DNA from: Alphaproteobacteria bacterium
GTDB lineage: Bacteria > Pseudomonadota > Alphaproteobacteria > Sphingomonadales > Sphingomonadaceae
Length of the DNA: 64,000 nucleotides
Reading direction: 5' to 3'
Assembly: GCA_005883305.1 (NCBI GenBank)
Contig: VBAC01000001.1
Coordinates: 310,001 to 374,000 of the forward strand
Below are positions 14,795 to 23,056 of this stretch, in pieces. The translations under genes were made by a program, and so were the position numbers. Position 1 is the first letter of the stretch; each line of letters begins with the position of its first letter. The notes under the pieces were generated by a model. That model saw only the letters and a list, made by a program, of their open reading frames with translations. It was not told where the DNA came from and did not search any database.

Positions 14795-16741
14795 ATGGCT
14801 ACCGGCGAGGAGCGGGAGACTGGGGAGAGCGGGCCGACGTCCGTCTTCGTCAGCTATGCCCGCGCCGACCGCAAGGCCGCGCTCCCGATCATCCGCGCCC
14901 TCGAAAATGCCGGCTTTTCGGTCTGGTGGGACGGCAAGCTCGAGGGCGGCGAGCGCTATCTCGGAACGACCGAAGCCGCGCTCGAGGGCGCCAAGGCGGT
15001 GGTCGTCTTGTGGTCGAATACGTCGGTCGCCTCCCACTGGGTCCATGATGAGGCGATGCGCGGCCGCGACCGCCGCTGCATCGTCCCGCTGACGATCGAC
15101 GGCGCCCAGCCGCCGCTCGGCTTCCGCCAGTTCCAGACGATCGACCTGTCGGGGCGCGGCGCCAGGAGCCGCAAGGCGGGCCTCGACGCGATGATCCATG
15201 CGGTGGCGGCGCTCCACGGACGGTCCGCTCCGGAGCCCTCGCCGCCGCTCCAGCGGCCGGTCGGCCGCCGCGCATTCATCGCCGGGGGAGCGGCGGCGGC
15301 CGCGGCGGCGGGCGGCGGGATCGCCTGGTGGGCCGGCCTGTTCGGCGGCGAGGCGCAGGCCCGAAGCATCGCCGTTCTTCCATTCGACAATCTCGGCGGC
15401 AATGCGGGGCGCGCCTATTTCTCGGACGGCCTCGCGGCCGAGATCCGCACCCAGCTCGCCCGCAATCCGCTGCTCGAGGTCGCCGCGCAGACCTCCTCCA
15501 ACCGCTTCCGCGACAGCAACGACGACGCGCGCACCATCTCGCGCGCGCTCAAGGTGCGCTATCTCCTCGACGGCAACGTGCGGACGACCGGCTCGGTGGT
15601 GCGCATTTCAGCCGAGCTGATCGACGGAGAGACGGGATTCAGCCAATGGTCGCGCGCGTTCGACCGTCCCCTGGCCGATCTGTTCGCGGTGCAGGAGGAG
15701 ATCGCCGACGCCGTGGCGGTCGCGCTGGCGGCGCAGATCGACCGGCAGCAGTCCGGGCACCGCGGCACCGCCGCGGCCGCGGCCGGCGGAACCGCGAACC
15801 TCACCGCCTACGATTCCCAGCTGCGCGGCAAGGACCTTTTCGATCAGGCGATCGACGAGGAAAGCGATCGCGCGGCTTTGGCCCATTTCGATGCGGCCAT
15901 CGCCGCCGATCCGCGCTACGCGCTCGCTTATTCGGCGCGCTCGCGCGCCTTGACGGTGATCGGCAACCAGTACGAGCAGGGCGAGCGCCGGCGCGAGACC
16001 TACCGGCTGGCGGTGGAGGCCGCGCAGCGCGGCGCGGCCCTCGCTCCGGAGGTCGCCGAGACCCAATCGGCGCTCGGCTTCGCTTTGTTCAACGGCCGGC
16101 TCGACGCCCGGGCCGCGCGCGGGCCCTACGAACGCTCGCTCGCGCTCGGAAGGGGCGAGGCCGACATCCTCAGCCGCTACGCCCTCTACAGCGCCCGCTG
16201 CGGCCGGATCGCGGCCGCGCGCGAGGCGATCGGCCGCTCGGCCGCGCTCGATCCGCTCAACGCCCGCACCCAGCGCCTGATCGGCGACGTCGAATATTCG
16301 GCGCGGCGCTATGCGGAATCGATCCCTTCGTTCCGGCGCGCGCTCGAGCTCAACCCGCAGCTGTCGGTCGCCCATTCGGCGATCGGCGCGGCCTTGCTGA
16401 TGATGGGCCGGATCGACGAGGCCCGGGCCGAATATGAGCGGGAGCCGAGCAGCCTGTTCAAGCTGACCGGGATCGCCATCGTCGCGGGGCGCAAGGGCAA
16501 TGAGGCGGAGGCTGCCGCCGCCTTCGATCGGCTGCGCGCCGAGCATGGGGACAACGGCCTCTACCAGCAGGCGCAGGTCCTCGCCCAGTCCGGGCGGCCG
16601 GACGAGGCGATGGCCCGGCTTGCCGAGGCGTTCCGTTCGATCGATTCGGGCCTCGTCTATCTGCGCAACGATCCGTTCGTCGATCCGCTTCGGCGGGCCC
16701 CCGCGTTTAACGATTTGCTTAACCGCCTCGGTTTCGCGTAA
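14795..16741 (+). CDS. TIR domain - TM - TolB/FlgO-like - TPR protein
   Basis: A 648-aa membrane-anchored protein. An N-terminal TIR domain (about 14-142) starts with TSVFVSYARADRK and has HWVHDEA with E86 at the position of the catalytic Glu of NAD-hydrolysing TIRs such as SARM1 (WVHKE). One TM helix (about 158-184, alanine/glycine-rich) is followed by a TolB/FlgO-like N-terminal domain (SIAVLPFDNLGG through LDGNVRTTG, about 190-320). TPR-like helical repeats run to the end (PEVAETQSALGFALF, RALELNPQLSVAHSAIGAALL). The TIR part should be cytoplasmic and the rest periplasmic. The start ATG has an AGGGGG site 8 nt upstream. It is divergent from the SLOG-like membrane gene. Role in defence or signalling is inferred only. 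Confidence 0.85.
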   Translation: MATGEERETGESGPTSVFVSYARADRKAALPIIRALENAGFSVWWDGKLEGGERYLGTTEAALEGAKAVVVLWSNTSVASHWVHDEAMRGRDRRCIVPLTIDGAQPPLGFRQFQTIDLSGRGARSRKAGLDAMIHAVAALHGRSAPEPSPPLQRPVGRRAFIAGGAAAAAAAGGGIAWWAGLFGGEAQARSIAVLPFDNLGGNAGRAYFSDGLAAEIRTQLARNPLLEVAAQTSSNRFRDSNDDARTISRALKVRYLLDGNVRTTGSVVRISAELIDGETGFSQWSRAFDRPLADLFAVQEEIADAVAVALAAQIDRQQSGHRGTAAAAAGGTANLTAYDSQLRGKDLFDQAIDEESDRAALAHFDAAIAADPRYALAYSARSRALTVIGNQYEQGERRRETYRLAVEAAQRGAALAPEVAETQSALGFALFNGRLDARAARGPYERSLALGRGEADILSRYALYSARCGRIAAAREAIGRSAALDPLNARTQRLIGDVEYSARRYAESIPSFRRALELNPQLSVAHSAIGAALLMMGRIDEARAEYEREPSSLFKLTGIAIVAGRKGNEAEAAAAFDRLRAEHGDNGLYQQAQVLAQSGRPDEAMARLAEAFRSIDSGLVYLRNDPFVDPLRRAPAFNDLLNRLGFA

Positions 16742-16774
16742 ACTCAAGCCGTTCCAATCAGGAGTTTTCCGGTC

Positions 16775-16945
16775 ATGGACAACAAGCAGCGCGATGGACA
16801 GCCTTCCGACCAGCCGGAGGGGATCGACGGCGCGAGCCCGCAAGGGATCGCCGGGAATGATGCGTTCGAGGCTGGGTTCGACGAGAGCTCCGACCTTCTG
16901 GGCAACGGCGATCGCAGCCCGCTGATGGGCAACGGCGACCGCTGA
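16775..16945 (+). CDS. Small acidic hydrophilic protein (56 aa), unknown
   Basis: An ATG at 16775 is preceded by an AGGAG site at 16760-16764 and opens a 56-codon frame rich in Asp, Gly and Asn, with two copies of a GNGDR motif near the C-terminus (LLGNGDRSPLMGNGDR). No signal peptide, membrane helix or recognisable domain. It follows the TIR gene by 33 nt, so read-through is possible, and is followed by a GC-rich hairpin. The strong ribosome-binding site and the terminal repeat support it as a real gene. Confidence 0.6.
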   Translation: MDNKQRDGQPSDQPEGIDGASPQGIAGNDAFEAGFDESSDLLGNGDRSPLMGNGDR

Positions 16946-16956
16946 TCCGGAAATCC

Positions 16957-16978
16957 GTCCGGCCCGCTTGGGCCGGAC
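16957..16978 (+). terminator. Hairpin after the 56-aa gene
   Basis: A perfect 9-bp stem (GTCCGGCCC / GGGCCGGAC) with a GCTT loop lies 11 nt after the stop of the small acidic gene. There is no T-run, so it may be a structured end or a Rho-assisted terminator. Between here and 17229 I see no gene. Confidence 0.5.
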
Positions 16979-17229
16979 CGCGGAATTGCTTCCCGGCGCT
17001 TCGGCTTAGGCTGGCGCCGGGCGTTTTCTGTGACGGGCCGGGGCGCCCCCTTCCGTAGAATCCCGCTACAATTCGCCCGGGAAACCGGGGTTTTCCCCTA
17101 TTACGCCCGCTTTGCTCCTCGCGAATAGCGGTCGTCGCCGGCCACGGCGATCGATCGGCCGGTCGGGCTCGCTTCCTCGGGGCGGCGTGCCCGGTTGCGG
17201 ACGTCAATCTCCACAGGGGAGTTAGAAAA

Positions 17230-17526
17230 ATGCCCTCACCGAGAAGGAGTATCGCGATCGCTCTCGTCACGATGGTCGGCGGCCTCGGCCTCAGCGGCTG
17301 CGCCACCACCGAATATGTCGACGAGCAGATTGCGCTGGTCAACGGACGCGTCAGCGCGCTCGAGGCCAGGGTCAACGAGGTCAACAACACGGCCCAGTCG
17401 GCGCTGCAGGGCGCTCAGGCCGCCGCCGGCGAGGCGCAACGGGCCAACCAGCGCATCGACGAGCTGACCGGCCGAGTCGACGGTATCGAGCAGCGCATGG
17501 CGTCGCAAAGGCGTCCGCGCAACTGA
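17230..17526 (+). CDS. Small coiled-coil outer-membrane lipoprotein (Lpp-like)
   Basis: A 98-aa protein with a lipoprotein signal peptide and lipobox LSGC (Cys about residue 24), then a helical heptad-like region (VDEQIALVNGRVSALEARVNE) and an alanine/glutamine-rich tail with a basic end. The layout resembles Braun-type or OprI-type murein lipoproteins: lipid anchor, trimeric coiled coil, basic C-terminus. It precedes an L,D-transpeptidase-like gene, the enzyme class that attaches such lipoproteins to peptidoglycan, which supports an envelope-tethering role. The C-terminus ends in RRPRN, not the terminal Lys of Lpp. Confidence 0.75.
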   Translation: MPSPRRSIAIALVTMVGGLGLSGCATTEYVDEQIALVNGRVSALEARVNEVNNTAQSALQGAQAAAGEAQRANQRIDELTGRVDGIEQRMASQRRPRN

Positions 17527-17610
17527 TCCTGCCCGGGTCCCGGAGTCGCGCGGCGATTCCGGGCCTGGAACCTCAGCCGCCCGGATCGGTTCGCGTCGTG
17601 GTGCCAGGTA

Positions 17611-18384
17611 ATGAACATGCGTAGCCAGGCGAGAGCAGCTTTGATCGCTTTGGCGGTCGCGGGGGCGCTCGAGTCCCCGGCTTCTGCGCAAGTGGAGGCC
17701 GCGGCGGCTTTCGCGGCCGGAGCGGGCGCGCAGGCGCTCGGCCAAGCGCCGCCGGACGCCGATCCGCTCGCCGCGCCCACCCGCGCGGCACGCGAGACGA
17801 TCGGCTGGGTGGTCGCCAGCGGCGACAATCGCGGGCTCCCCTTCATCGTCATCGACAAGACGGCCGCGGCTGTGTTCGTGTTCGACGCTCAAGGCAATGC
17901 GGTGGGCGCCGCTCCGGCCTTGCTCGGAGTGGCGAGCGGCGACGATTCCACCCCAGGGGTCGGCGATCGCGACCTTTCCCAGATCGGCCCGGCCGAGCGG
18001 ACGACCCCGGCAGGCCGCTTCGTCGCGCGCTACGGCCCGGCTTATGGCGGCCACACCGTCCTGTGGGTGGATTTCGCCAATTCGGTCGCGCTTCACCCGG
18101 TCGTCACCACCAATCCGCGCGAGCGGCGGCTGCAGCGCCTGGAATCGCTCTCGCCCGAGGACAACCGGATCACCTTCGGCTGCATCAACGTGCCGATCCC
18201 TTTCTATCGCGAGATCGTCCAGCCGCTGTTCGCCGAGGCCGGGGGAATCGTCTACATCCTGCCCGAGACCCGTCCGCTCGAGGAGGTGTTTCCGGGGATG
18301 CGGGTCGCGGCCGGGGCGCCGCCGCAGATTCCGGCTCCGAAGGTCGCCACCCTTCGCTCCTCCTCCTTCTCGCTTGGCCGATAG
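17611..18384 (+). CDS. L,D-transpeptidase-like (YkuD family) secreted protein
   Basis: A 257-aa protein with an N-terminal signal peptide ending near PASAQ. The C-terminal half contains ERTTPAGRF, GHTVLWVDF, SVALHPV and ITFGCINVPIPFY, a divergent YkuD active-site segment with the nucleophile C191. It would act in the periplasm on peptidoglycan cross-links or lipoprotein attachment. ATG 17611 is used; a second in-frame ATG at 17617 is equally possible because the upstream AGG is weak. It lies between a lipoprotein and an OmpA-like gene in the same orientation. Confidence 0.78.
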   Translation: MNMRSQARAALIALAVAGALESPASAQVEAAAAFAAGAGAQALGQAPPDADPLAAPTRAARETIGWVVASGDNRGLPFIVIDKTAAAVFVFDAQGNAVGAAPALLGVASGDDSTPGVGDRDLSQIGPAERTTPAGRFVARYGPAYGGHTVLWVDFANSVALHPVVTTNPRERRLQRLESLSPEDNRITFGCINVPIPFYREIVQPLFAEAGGIVYILPETRPLEEVFPGMRVAAGAPPQIPAPKVATLRSSSFSLGR

Positions 18385-18508
18385 CGGGGCCAAATCGGCG
18401 GCGATCATGAATCGCGCGGGCCGAATTCAGTAGAGTCACCGATGCGTGGCCTCAGGCAAAGAGGCTAGTCCACCCTTAGGGAGTGTTCCTAGGGAAGGAC
18501 TTTTCGAC

Positions 18509-19297
18509 ATGGGAGTAAAACAGCGGGGATTCGCGCTCTTTGCCGCGGCGCTGATGGTTTCGACATCGGCTATCGCGCAGGTTGCGGAGCGCGAGGGAGT
18601 CATCATCTCGCGCAGCCAGAACAACCTCAACGTGCGCACGCGCGAAGGCAATATCACGGTCGTCGTGACGCCCTCGACCCGGATCCGCGAGAATCGCAGC
18701 GGAGCGCTCGCCGGATCGCGGGACAGCAATACCGGCGCCCTGATTCCGGGCCTGATCATCAAGGCCGAAGGCGATCAGCAGGGCAGCACCCTCACCGCCG
18801 AGGAGATCGAGTTCCGCGAGCGCGACTGGCGCGCGGCGATCGCCGCGACGGGCGGCACCCAGCAGCAGTTCCAGCAGGCGGCGACCGAGCGGGCAGCGCT
18901 CCGCCAGGCGATCATCGACGGCAACGAATATGAGATCCGCCAGGAGGTCACCGTCTACTTCCCGACCGGAAGCGCCGCCGTCGGCGCTCAGTATCAGGAG
19001 CAGCTCCGCGCGCTCGCCCGCGCGGCTCCCGGCTTCGGCAATTACCGGATCTCGATCATCGGCTTCGCGGACAGCCGCGGCGATCCGGCGGCGAACGAGC
19101 GGCTGAGCCTCAGGCGCGCGATCGCCGTCAGCAACTTCGTGCGCCAGACCGGCGCGATCCAGCCGGGCCGGGTGCTCTCGCCCTCGGCCATGGGCGAGAC
19201 CGCGGCCGCGCCGGGAATGGAGGCGCCGACCAGCAACGACCAGGCCCGCCGGGTGGTGGTTCGCGTGGTCACGCCGAAGGGCCAGCTGACCCAATAG
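18509..19297 (+). CDS. OmpA family protein
   Basis: A 262-aa exported protein. The signal peptide ends near SAIAQ; an N-terminal domain with an NLNVRTREGNITVVV segment (about 25-100) precedes a Gln/Ala-rich linker. The C-terminal OmpA domain (about 150-255) contains VYFPTGSAAVG, IIGFADSRGD, NERLSLRRA and NDQARRVVVRV, the peptidoglycan-binding features of the family. The start at 18509 is chosen for its AAGGA site and signal peptide; an upstream in-frame ATG at 18446 would bury the signal sequence. A strong hairpin follows the gene. Confidence 0.88.
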   Translation: MGVKQRGFALFAAALMVSTSAIAQVAEREGVIISRSQNNLNVRTREGNITVVVTPSTRIRENRSGALAGSRDSNTGALIPGLIIKAEGDQQGSTLTAEEIEFRERDWRAAIAATGGTQQQFQQAATERAALRQAIIDGNEYEIRQEVTVYFPTGSAAVGAQYQEQLRALARAAPGFGNYRISIIGFADSRGDPAANERLSLRRAIAVSNFVRQTGAIQPGRVLSPSAMGETAAAPGMEAPTSNDQARRVVVRVVTPKGQLTQ

Positions 19298-19319
19298 CCC
19301 TCGAGCGGGGGCAAATGCG

Positions 19320-19351
19320 CGAGCGCGCGGGGCCGGAGCTCCGCGCGCTCG
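19320..19351 (+). terminator. Intrinsic-terminator-like hairpin after the OmpA gene
   Basis: A perfect 11-bp GC-rich stem (CGAGCGCGCGG / CCGCGCGCTCG) with a 10-nt loop is followed by TTTGCTTTC, about 22 nt after the OmpA stop. It fits a Rho-independent terminator for the envelope gene set. Confidence 0.7.
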
Positions 19352-19440
19352 TTTGCTTTCGAGGCACCGATTGGCGAGTTTCAGGGAAGCGGAAACTTCG
19401 AAAACTTCCGCGCCCGCCCAGGCGCCAGCGAAGAGCAAGC

Positions 19441-19517
19441 TGGCGCGCCCGGCAGGATTCGAACCTGCGACCCCAAGCTTAGAAGGCTCGTGCTCTGTCC
19501 AACTGAGCTACGGGCGC
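19441..19517 (-). tRNA. tRNA-Arg (UCU anticodon)
   Basis: The minus strand gives a full cloverleaf of 77 nt with an encoded CCA: acceptor GCGCCCG/CGGGCGC, D-arm GCTC..GAGC, anticodon loop CTTCTAA (anticodon TCT), and T-arm GCAGG TTCGAAT CCTGC. It would read AGA/AGG codons. It lies between the OmpA gene and the convergent HExxH/transporter gene. Confidence 0.95.
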
Positions 19518-19574
19518 GCGCGGCAAGCGTCTAGCGCGCTTTGGTGAAGATGTGGATGGGATTATGCGGGCGGA

Positions 19575-20813
19575 ATGATGGGCGCCAGACCCCTCACGCA
19601 AGGCGAGATCGCGCTTGCCGAGCCGGTGTTCGGCAACGCCCTCGCCTACGGCCGCGTCCGAATCCGCCACGGCGCCGGCTGGAATCCGATTCCCATGCTG
19701 GCCTTCGCCAACGGCAATCCGGCGATCACGCTCGGGCGAACGATCTACGTGCGCGACCCGGTCGCCGATTTCGCGGAAGAGGCGGAGGCCCGGCGGCGGC
19801 TGTTCGTGCACGAGATGATGCACGTGTGGCAGTATCGCGCGCTCGGCCTCGTCCGCTTCCTGCTGCGTTATGCCCGCGAGTTCATCGGCGCAGGGTTCCA
19901 CGCCCCGGCCATGTATCGCTACGCGCCCGGCGAGACCCGCTTCGCCGAGGCGACGCTCGAGGCGCAGGCGGAAATCGCCGGCGATCACGCTTTGGCGCTC
20001 TGGCGCGGCGACCCCGAGGCGGTAGAGAGAGTGCGGCCGAACATGGTTGGAAGCGGCCTCAGAGGCTTCGGGGGGACGATGGGCGAGATCAGGGAAGTGA
20101 AGGCCGCCGCGCTCGGCGAGCTTCGGCTGCGCTATTTCGATTATGTGATGGCTGCGTTCGTCACCATCCTCTTGCTCTCGAACGTGCTCGGCGCGGGCAA
20201 GGTGGCGGTGATCGACCTGCCCTGGGTCGGGCTGCGGCCGTTCGGCGCCGGGATCCTCTTCTTCCCCATCTCCTACGTGATCGGCGACGTGCTGACAGAG
20301 GTCTATGGCTACGCCCGCGCGCGCCGGGTGATCTGGGCGGGCTTCGCCGCTCTGCTGTTCATGGCCTTCATGTCGTGGGTGGTGGTCGCTCTGCCGCCGG
20401 CCGCGGATTGGGGCGGGCAGGCGGCCTACGAGCAGGTGTTCGGCCAGGTGCCGCGGATCGTCTTCGCCTCGATGATCGCCTTCTGGGCGGGCGAGTTCGT
20501 CAATTCCTACGTGCTGGCCAAGATGAAGATCCGGACCAAAGGCCGGCACCTTTGGGCGCGGACGATCGGCTCGACCGTCGCGGGGCAGGGCGTAGACAGC
20601 CTGATCTTCTACCCGCTCGCCTTCTGGGGCGCTTCCGGGTGGCCCAACGATCTGGTGATCGAGGTGCTCGTCACCCAATGGGCGCTGAAGGTCGGCTGGG
20701 AGGCGCTGCTGACTCCGGTCACCTATGCCGTGGTCGGCTGGCTCAAGGCCAAAGAAGGCGTCGACGTCTACGACGAGGGGACGGATTTCACGCCTTTCCG
20801 GGCGAAGGCCTAG
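19575..20813 (+). CDS. Fusion: HExxH-containing domain + queuosine-precursor transporter (YhhQ family)
   Basis: A single 412-aa frame. The N-terminal part (about 1-165) begins RPLTQGEIALAEPVFG and has a zinc-protease-like HEMMHVWQ motif (about residues 78-85); it resembles the sphingomonad 'vgr-related' domain. The C-terminal part (about 185-400) is a six-helix membrane protein matching the VUT/YhhQ family (LLLSNVLGAGK, FPISYVIGDVLTEVYGY, EFVNSYVLAKMKI, GQGVDSLIFY), which imports queuosine precursors such as preQ0/preQ1. An internal ATG at 20079 with a preceding G-rich site could start the transporter on its own. The stop overlaps the convergent DUF1232 stop (CTAG). Confidence 0.85.
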   Translation: MMGARPLTQGEIALAEPVFGNALAYGRVRIRHGAGWNPIPMLAFANGNPAITLGRTIYVRDPVADFAEEAEARRRLFVHEMMHVWQYRALGLVRFLLRYAREFIGAGFHAPAMYRYAPGETRFAEATLEAQAEIAGDHALALWRGDPEAVERVRPNMVGSGLRGFGGTMGEIREVKAAALGELRLRYFDYVMAAFVTILLLSNVLGAGKVAVIDLPWVGLRPFGAGILFFPISYVIGDVLTEVYGYARARRVIWAGFAALLFMAFMSWVVVALPPAADWGGQAAYEQVFGQVPRIVFASMIAFWAGEFVNSYVLAKMKIRTKGRHLWARTIGSTVAGQGVDSLIFYPLAFWGASGWPNDLVIEVLVTQWALKVGWEALLTPVTYAVVGWLKAKEGVDVYDEGTDFTPFRAKA

Positions 20814-21184
20814 GCATAGGCCCAGCGCAGCCACGACCAGGCCACCCAGGCGAGAGCGGCCCACAAGGCGACGACGATCAGCGCGCCGGCCTTGCTCACC
20901 GGACGCTCGGCCGCGGCTGCGGCGGCTCGGCGGTGCTCGTCGAGCCGGCCCGGCGGCAGCATCCGGGCGACCAGCCACAGGCCGAGCGGGATCAGAAGCG
21001 CGTCGTCGAGCAGGCCGAGCACCGGGATGAAATCGGGGATGAGGTCGATCGGCGACAAGGCGTAAGCGGCGATCAGCAGCGCCAGGGCGCGCGCGGCCCA
21101 GGGCGTTCGCGGATCGCGCGCGGCGAGCCACACCGCATGCGCCTCGATCCTGAGCCGTTTCACGAGGGAAGGGCCTTCGCTCAT
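20810..21184 (-). CDS. DUF1232 (YkvA-like) membrane protein
   Basis: A 124-aa protein. The central LIAAYALSPIDLIPDFIPVLG followed by LLDDALLIPLGLWL is the DUF1232 signature; a second hydrophobic helix (about 98-120) is at the C-terminus. The ATG overlaps the stop of the upstream MFS gene by 4 nt (ATGA), so it is the last gene of the MFS operon. Function unknown; members are often linked to stress or transporters. Confidence 0.85.
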   Translation of the reverse strand: MSEGPSLVKRLRIEAHAVWLAARDPRTPWAARALALLIAAYALSPIDLIPDFIPVLGLLDDALLIPLGLWLVARMLPPGRLDEHRRAAAAAAERPVSKAGALIVVALWAALAWVAWSWLRWAYA

Positions 21185-22599
21185 CGGGGCTTTCTCGGCG
21201 GGAGGGTGAGGAAGGCCGTGGCGGCCGAAACCAGCGCCAGGCCCGCACCGGCCAGCGCCGCGCCGTGGAGGGCGGAGATCAACGCCGGACCTTCCCGCGA
21301 CAGAACGGCGCCGAGCAGGGCGACGACGATCAGGCCCCCGGCGCGCGAGACCGCGCTGTTGAGGCCCGAGGCGGTGCCGACATGATGCTCGTCGACCGAG
21401 CCGAGCACGGCGGTGGTGAGCGGCGCGACGGCGATCGCCATGCCGAGCGAGACGGCGAGGATGGAAGGAAGGACTTGGGTCCAATAGTCCCCGTCGCCCT
21501 CGATCCGCACCGCCAGCGCGTAGCCCGCGGCGACGATCAGCGGGCCGATCGTCAGCGGCCCGCGCGGGCCGAGCCGCGCGGCGAGCTTGCCCATCAGCGG
21601 CGATCCCAAAGCGACGACGATGGGGAAGGGGAGGACGGCAAGGCCGGCCATGGCCGCCGGATAATGGGCCGCCTCGATCAGCGCGTAGGGCAAGAGCAGC
21701 ATCAGCCCGCCGAGCGCTCCGTAGAGCAGGAAGGTGAAGAGCGTCAGCCCGACGAAGGGCCGGGAGCCGAACAGGCCGAGCGGCACCATCGCCTCGGCGC
21801 CCCGGCGCCGCTCGACCCACAGGAACGCCAGCAGCATGATCGCACCCGCGGCGAGGGTCGCGGCGGTGGTACCGGCCACCTCCTGGCTCGCCGACCAGGC
21901 GGTGAGGCCGAAGGTCAGCGCGCCGAGCCCGAGCGTCGCCAGCGCCGCGCCGCCCCAATCGGGCGGCGGCCGTTGCTCGTTGGCGCTTTCGGGGACGAAG
22001 AGCCAGCCGAGCGCCGCCGCGGCGAGCGCGATCGGCAGGTTGAGGAGGAAGATGAAGCGCCAGCCGGGCCCGTCGACCAGCCAGCCGCCGATCAAGGGCG
22101 CGACCGCTCCGGCGACCGCCCCGGCGGCCGCCCAGGCGCCGACCGCCCGGCCGCGCGCCTCGCCGGCGAAGGAGGCGCTGAGGATGGCGAGGCTGCACGG
22201 CATCAGCATCGCCGCCCCGATCCCCTGCAAAGCGCGCGCCGCGAGGAACAAAGCGAGGCTCGGCGCCAGCGCGCAGAGGATCGAGGCGGCGGTGAACAGG
22301 GCGATCCCCGCGAGCATCACTTGCCGCCGTCCGTAAAGGTCTCCCGCCGCCCCGCCGACGAGGAGCAAGGCGGAGAGCGGCAGGGTGAAGGCATTCATCA
22401 CCCACTGCGCCTCGGCGGTCGCCGCGTGGAAGCTTGCGCGGATCGCCGGCAGTGCGACGTTGAGCACCGAGCCGTCGATAAAGGCGAGGCTCGAGGCGAG
22501 AATGCAGGTGGCGAGAACCGCCCGCGGATAGCGTGCCTTCCCCCCGGCCGTGACAGCGCCGCTGCGGCCGTCGCAGGGGCTGGGGAGGGCGAGGCTCAG
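21181..22599 (-). CDS. MFS transporter, DHA2/EmrB type
   Basis: Proton-driven inner-membrane exporter of about 472 aa with about 14 helices. SSLAFIDGSVLNVALPAI (TM1), GGAAGDLYGRRQVML (motif A) and LQGIGAAMLMPCSLAIL are typical of drug-efflux DHA2 members. The start is uncertain: no ATG, GTG or TTG is found between the end of the upstream DUF805 gene and TM1. I use CTG at 22599, which overlaps that gene's TGA (CTGA) and has GGAG 8 nt upstream. The only canonical alternative is ATG 22722, which would overlap DUF805 by more than 120 nt and add an arginine-rich leader. Confidence 0.85.
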   Translation of the reverse strand: MSLALPSPCDGRSGAVTAGGKARYPRAVLATCILASSLAFIDGSVLNVALPAIRASFHAATAEAQWVMNAFTLPLSALLLVGGAAGDLYGRRQVMLAGIALFTAASILCALAPSLALFLAARALQGIGAAMLMPCSLAILSASFAGEARGRAVGAWAAAGAVAGAVAPLIGGWLVDGPGWRFIFLLNLPIALAAAALGWLFVPESANEQRPPPDWGGAALATLGLGALTFGLTAWSASQEVAGTTAATLAAGAIMLLAFLWVERRRGAEAMVPLGLFGSRPFVGLTLFTFLLYGALGGLMLLLPYALIEAAHYPAAMAGLAVLPFPIVVALGSPLMGKLAARLGPRGPLTIGPLIVAAGYALAVRIEGDGDYWTQVLPSILAVSLGMAIAVAPLTTAVLGSVDEHHVGTASGLNSAVSRAGGLIVVALLGAVLSREGPALISALHGAALAGAGLALVSAATAFLTLPPRKPR

Positions 22600-23054
22600 G
22601 TCGCGGGCTCCGGCACGCCGAAGCGCGGATTGGGGCCGTAGCGATTGGTTTCCGGGTCGTCGGGCAGGAAAGTGGCGCCGAAGAAAGCGAGCACGCCAAT
22701 GACCATGATGACGTTCACCCAAATCGGTTGAGGACTCAGCAGCGCCTCAAAATCCCCGTTTAGGCGATACCATTCCTTCTCGAGGCCCAATGAATATGCG
22801 GGCAGCGTGAGCAAAAGCCACCAACCCGACCGTCCCTGGTCGTGCAGCCGGCGCACGAGCAGGGCGCTGAGCGGGATGGCAACCAAGATATTGAGGATGA
22901 TAGCGGCGATCGGCATTCCGGGCAGGCCGGAGCGTTCATAGACCCATACGAAGAGGCTGTAGACGCCGCCATAGAGCGCCCCATAGGCAAACACGGGTCC
23001 GCACGTCACCCGCCCTCGATAGTCGGTCAGCCAGCCAAGACTGAAGCGCTGCAT
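22596..23054 (-). CDS. DUF805 family membrane protein
   Basis: A 152-aa membrane protein with about four helices. RRLHDQGRSGWW (about residues 69-80) and the C-terminal NRYGPNPR are diagnostic for DUF805. ATG 23054 is 2 nt after the thiolase stop, so it sits in the thiolase-MaoC operon. Slightly lower GC and less biased codons than its neighbours are visible through much of the gene. Function unknown. Confidence 0.85.
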   Translation of the reverse strand: MQRFSLGWLTDYRGRVTCGPVFAYGALYGGVYSLFVWVYERSGLPGMPIAAIILNILVAIPLSALLVRRLHDQGRSGWWLLLTLPAYSLGLEKEWYRLNGDFEALLSPQPIWVNVIMVIGVLAFFGATFLPDDPETNRYGPNPRFGVPEPAT

Positions 23055-23056
23055 CC

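Noticed and set aside
21181-22722. ATG 22722 as MFS start
   Set aside because: Would overlap DUF805 by more than 120 nt and give an arginine-rich, non-conserved leader; CTG 22599 preferred, though unproven.
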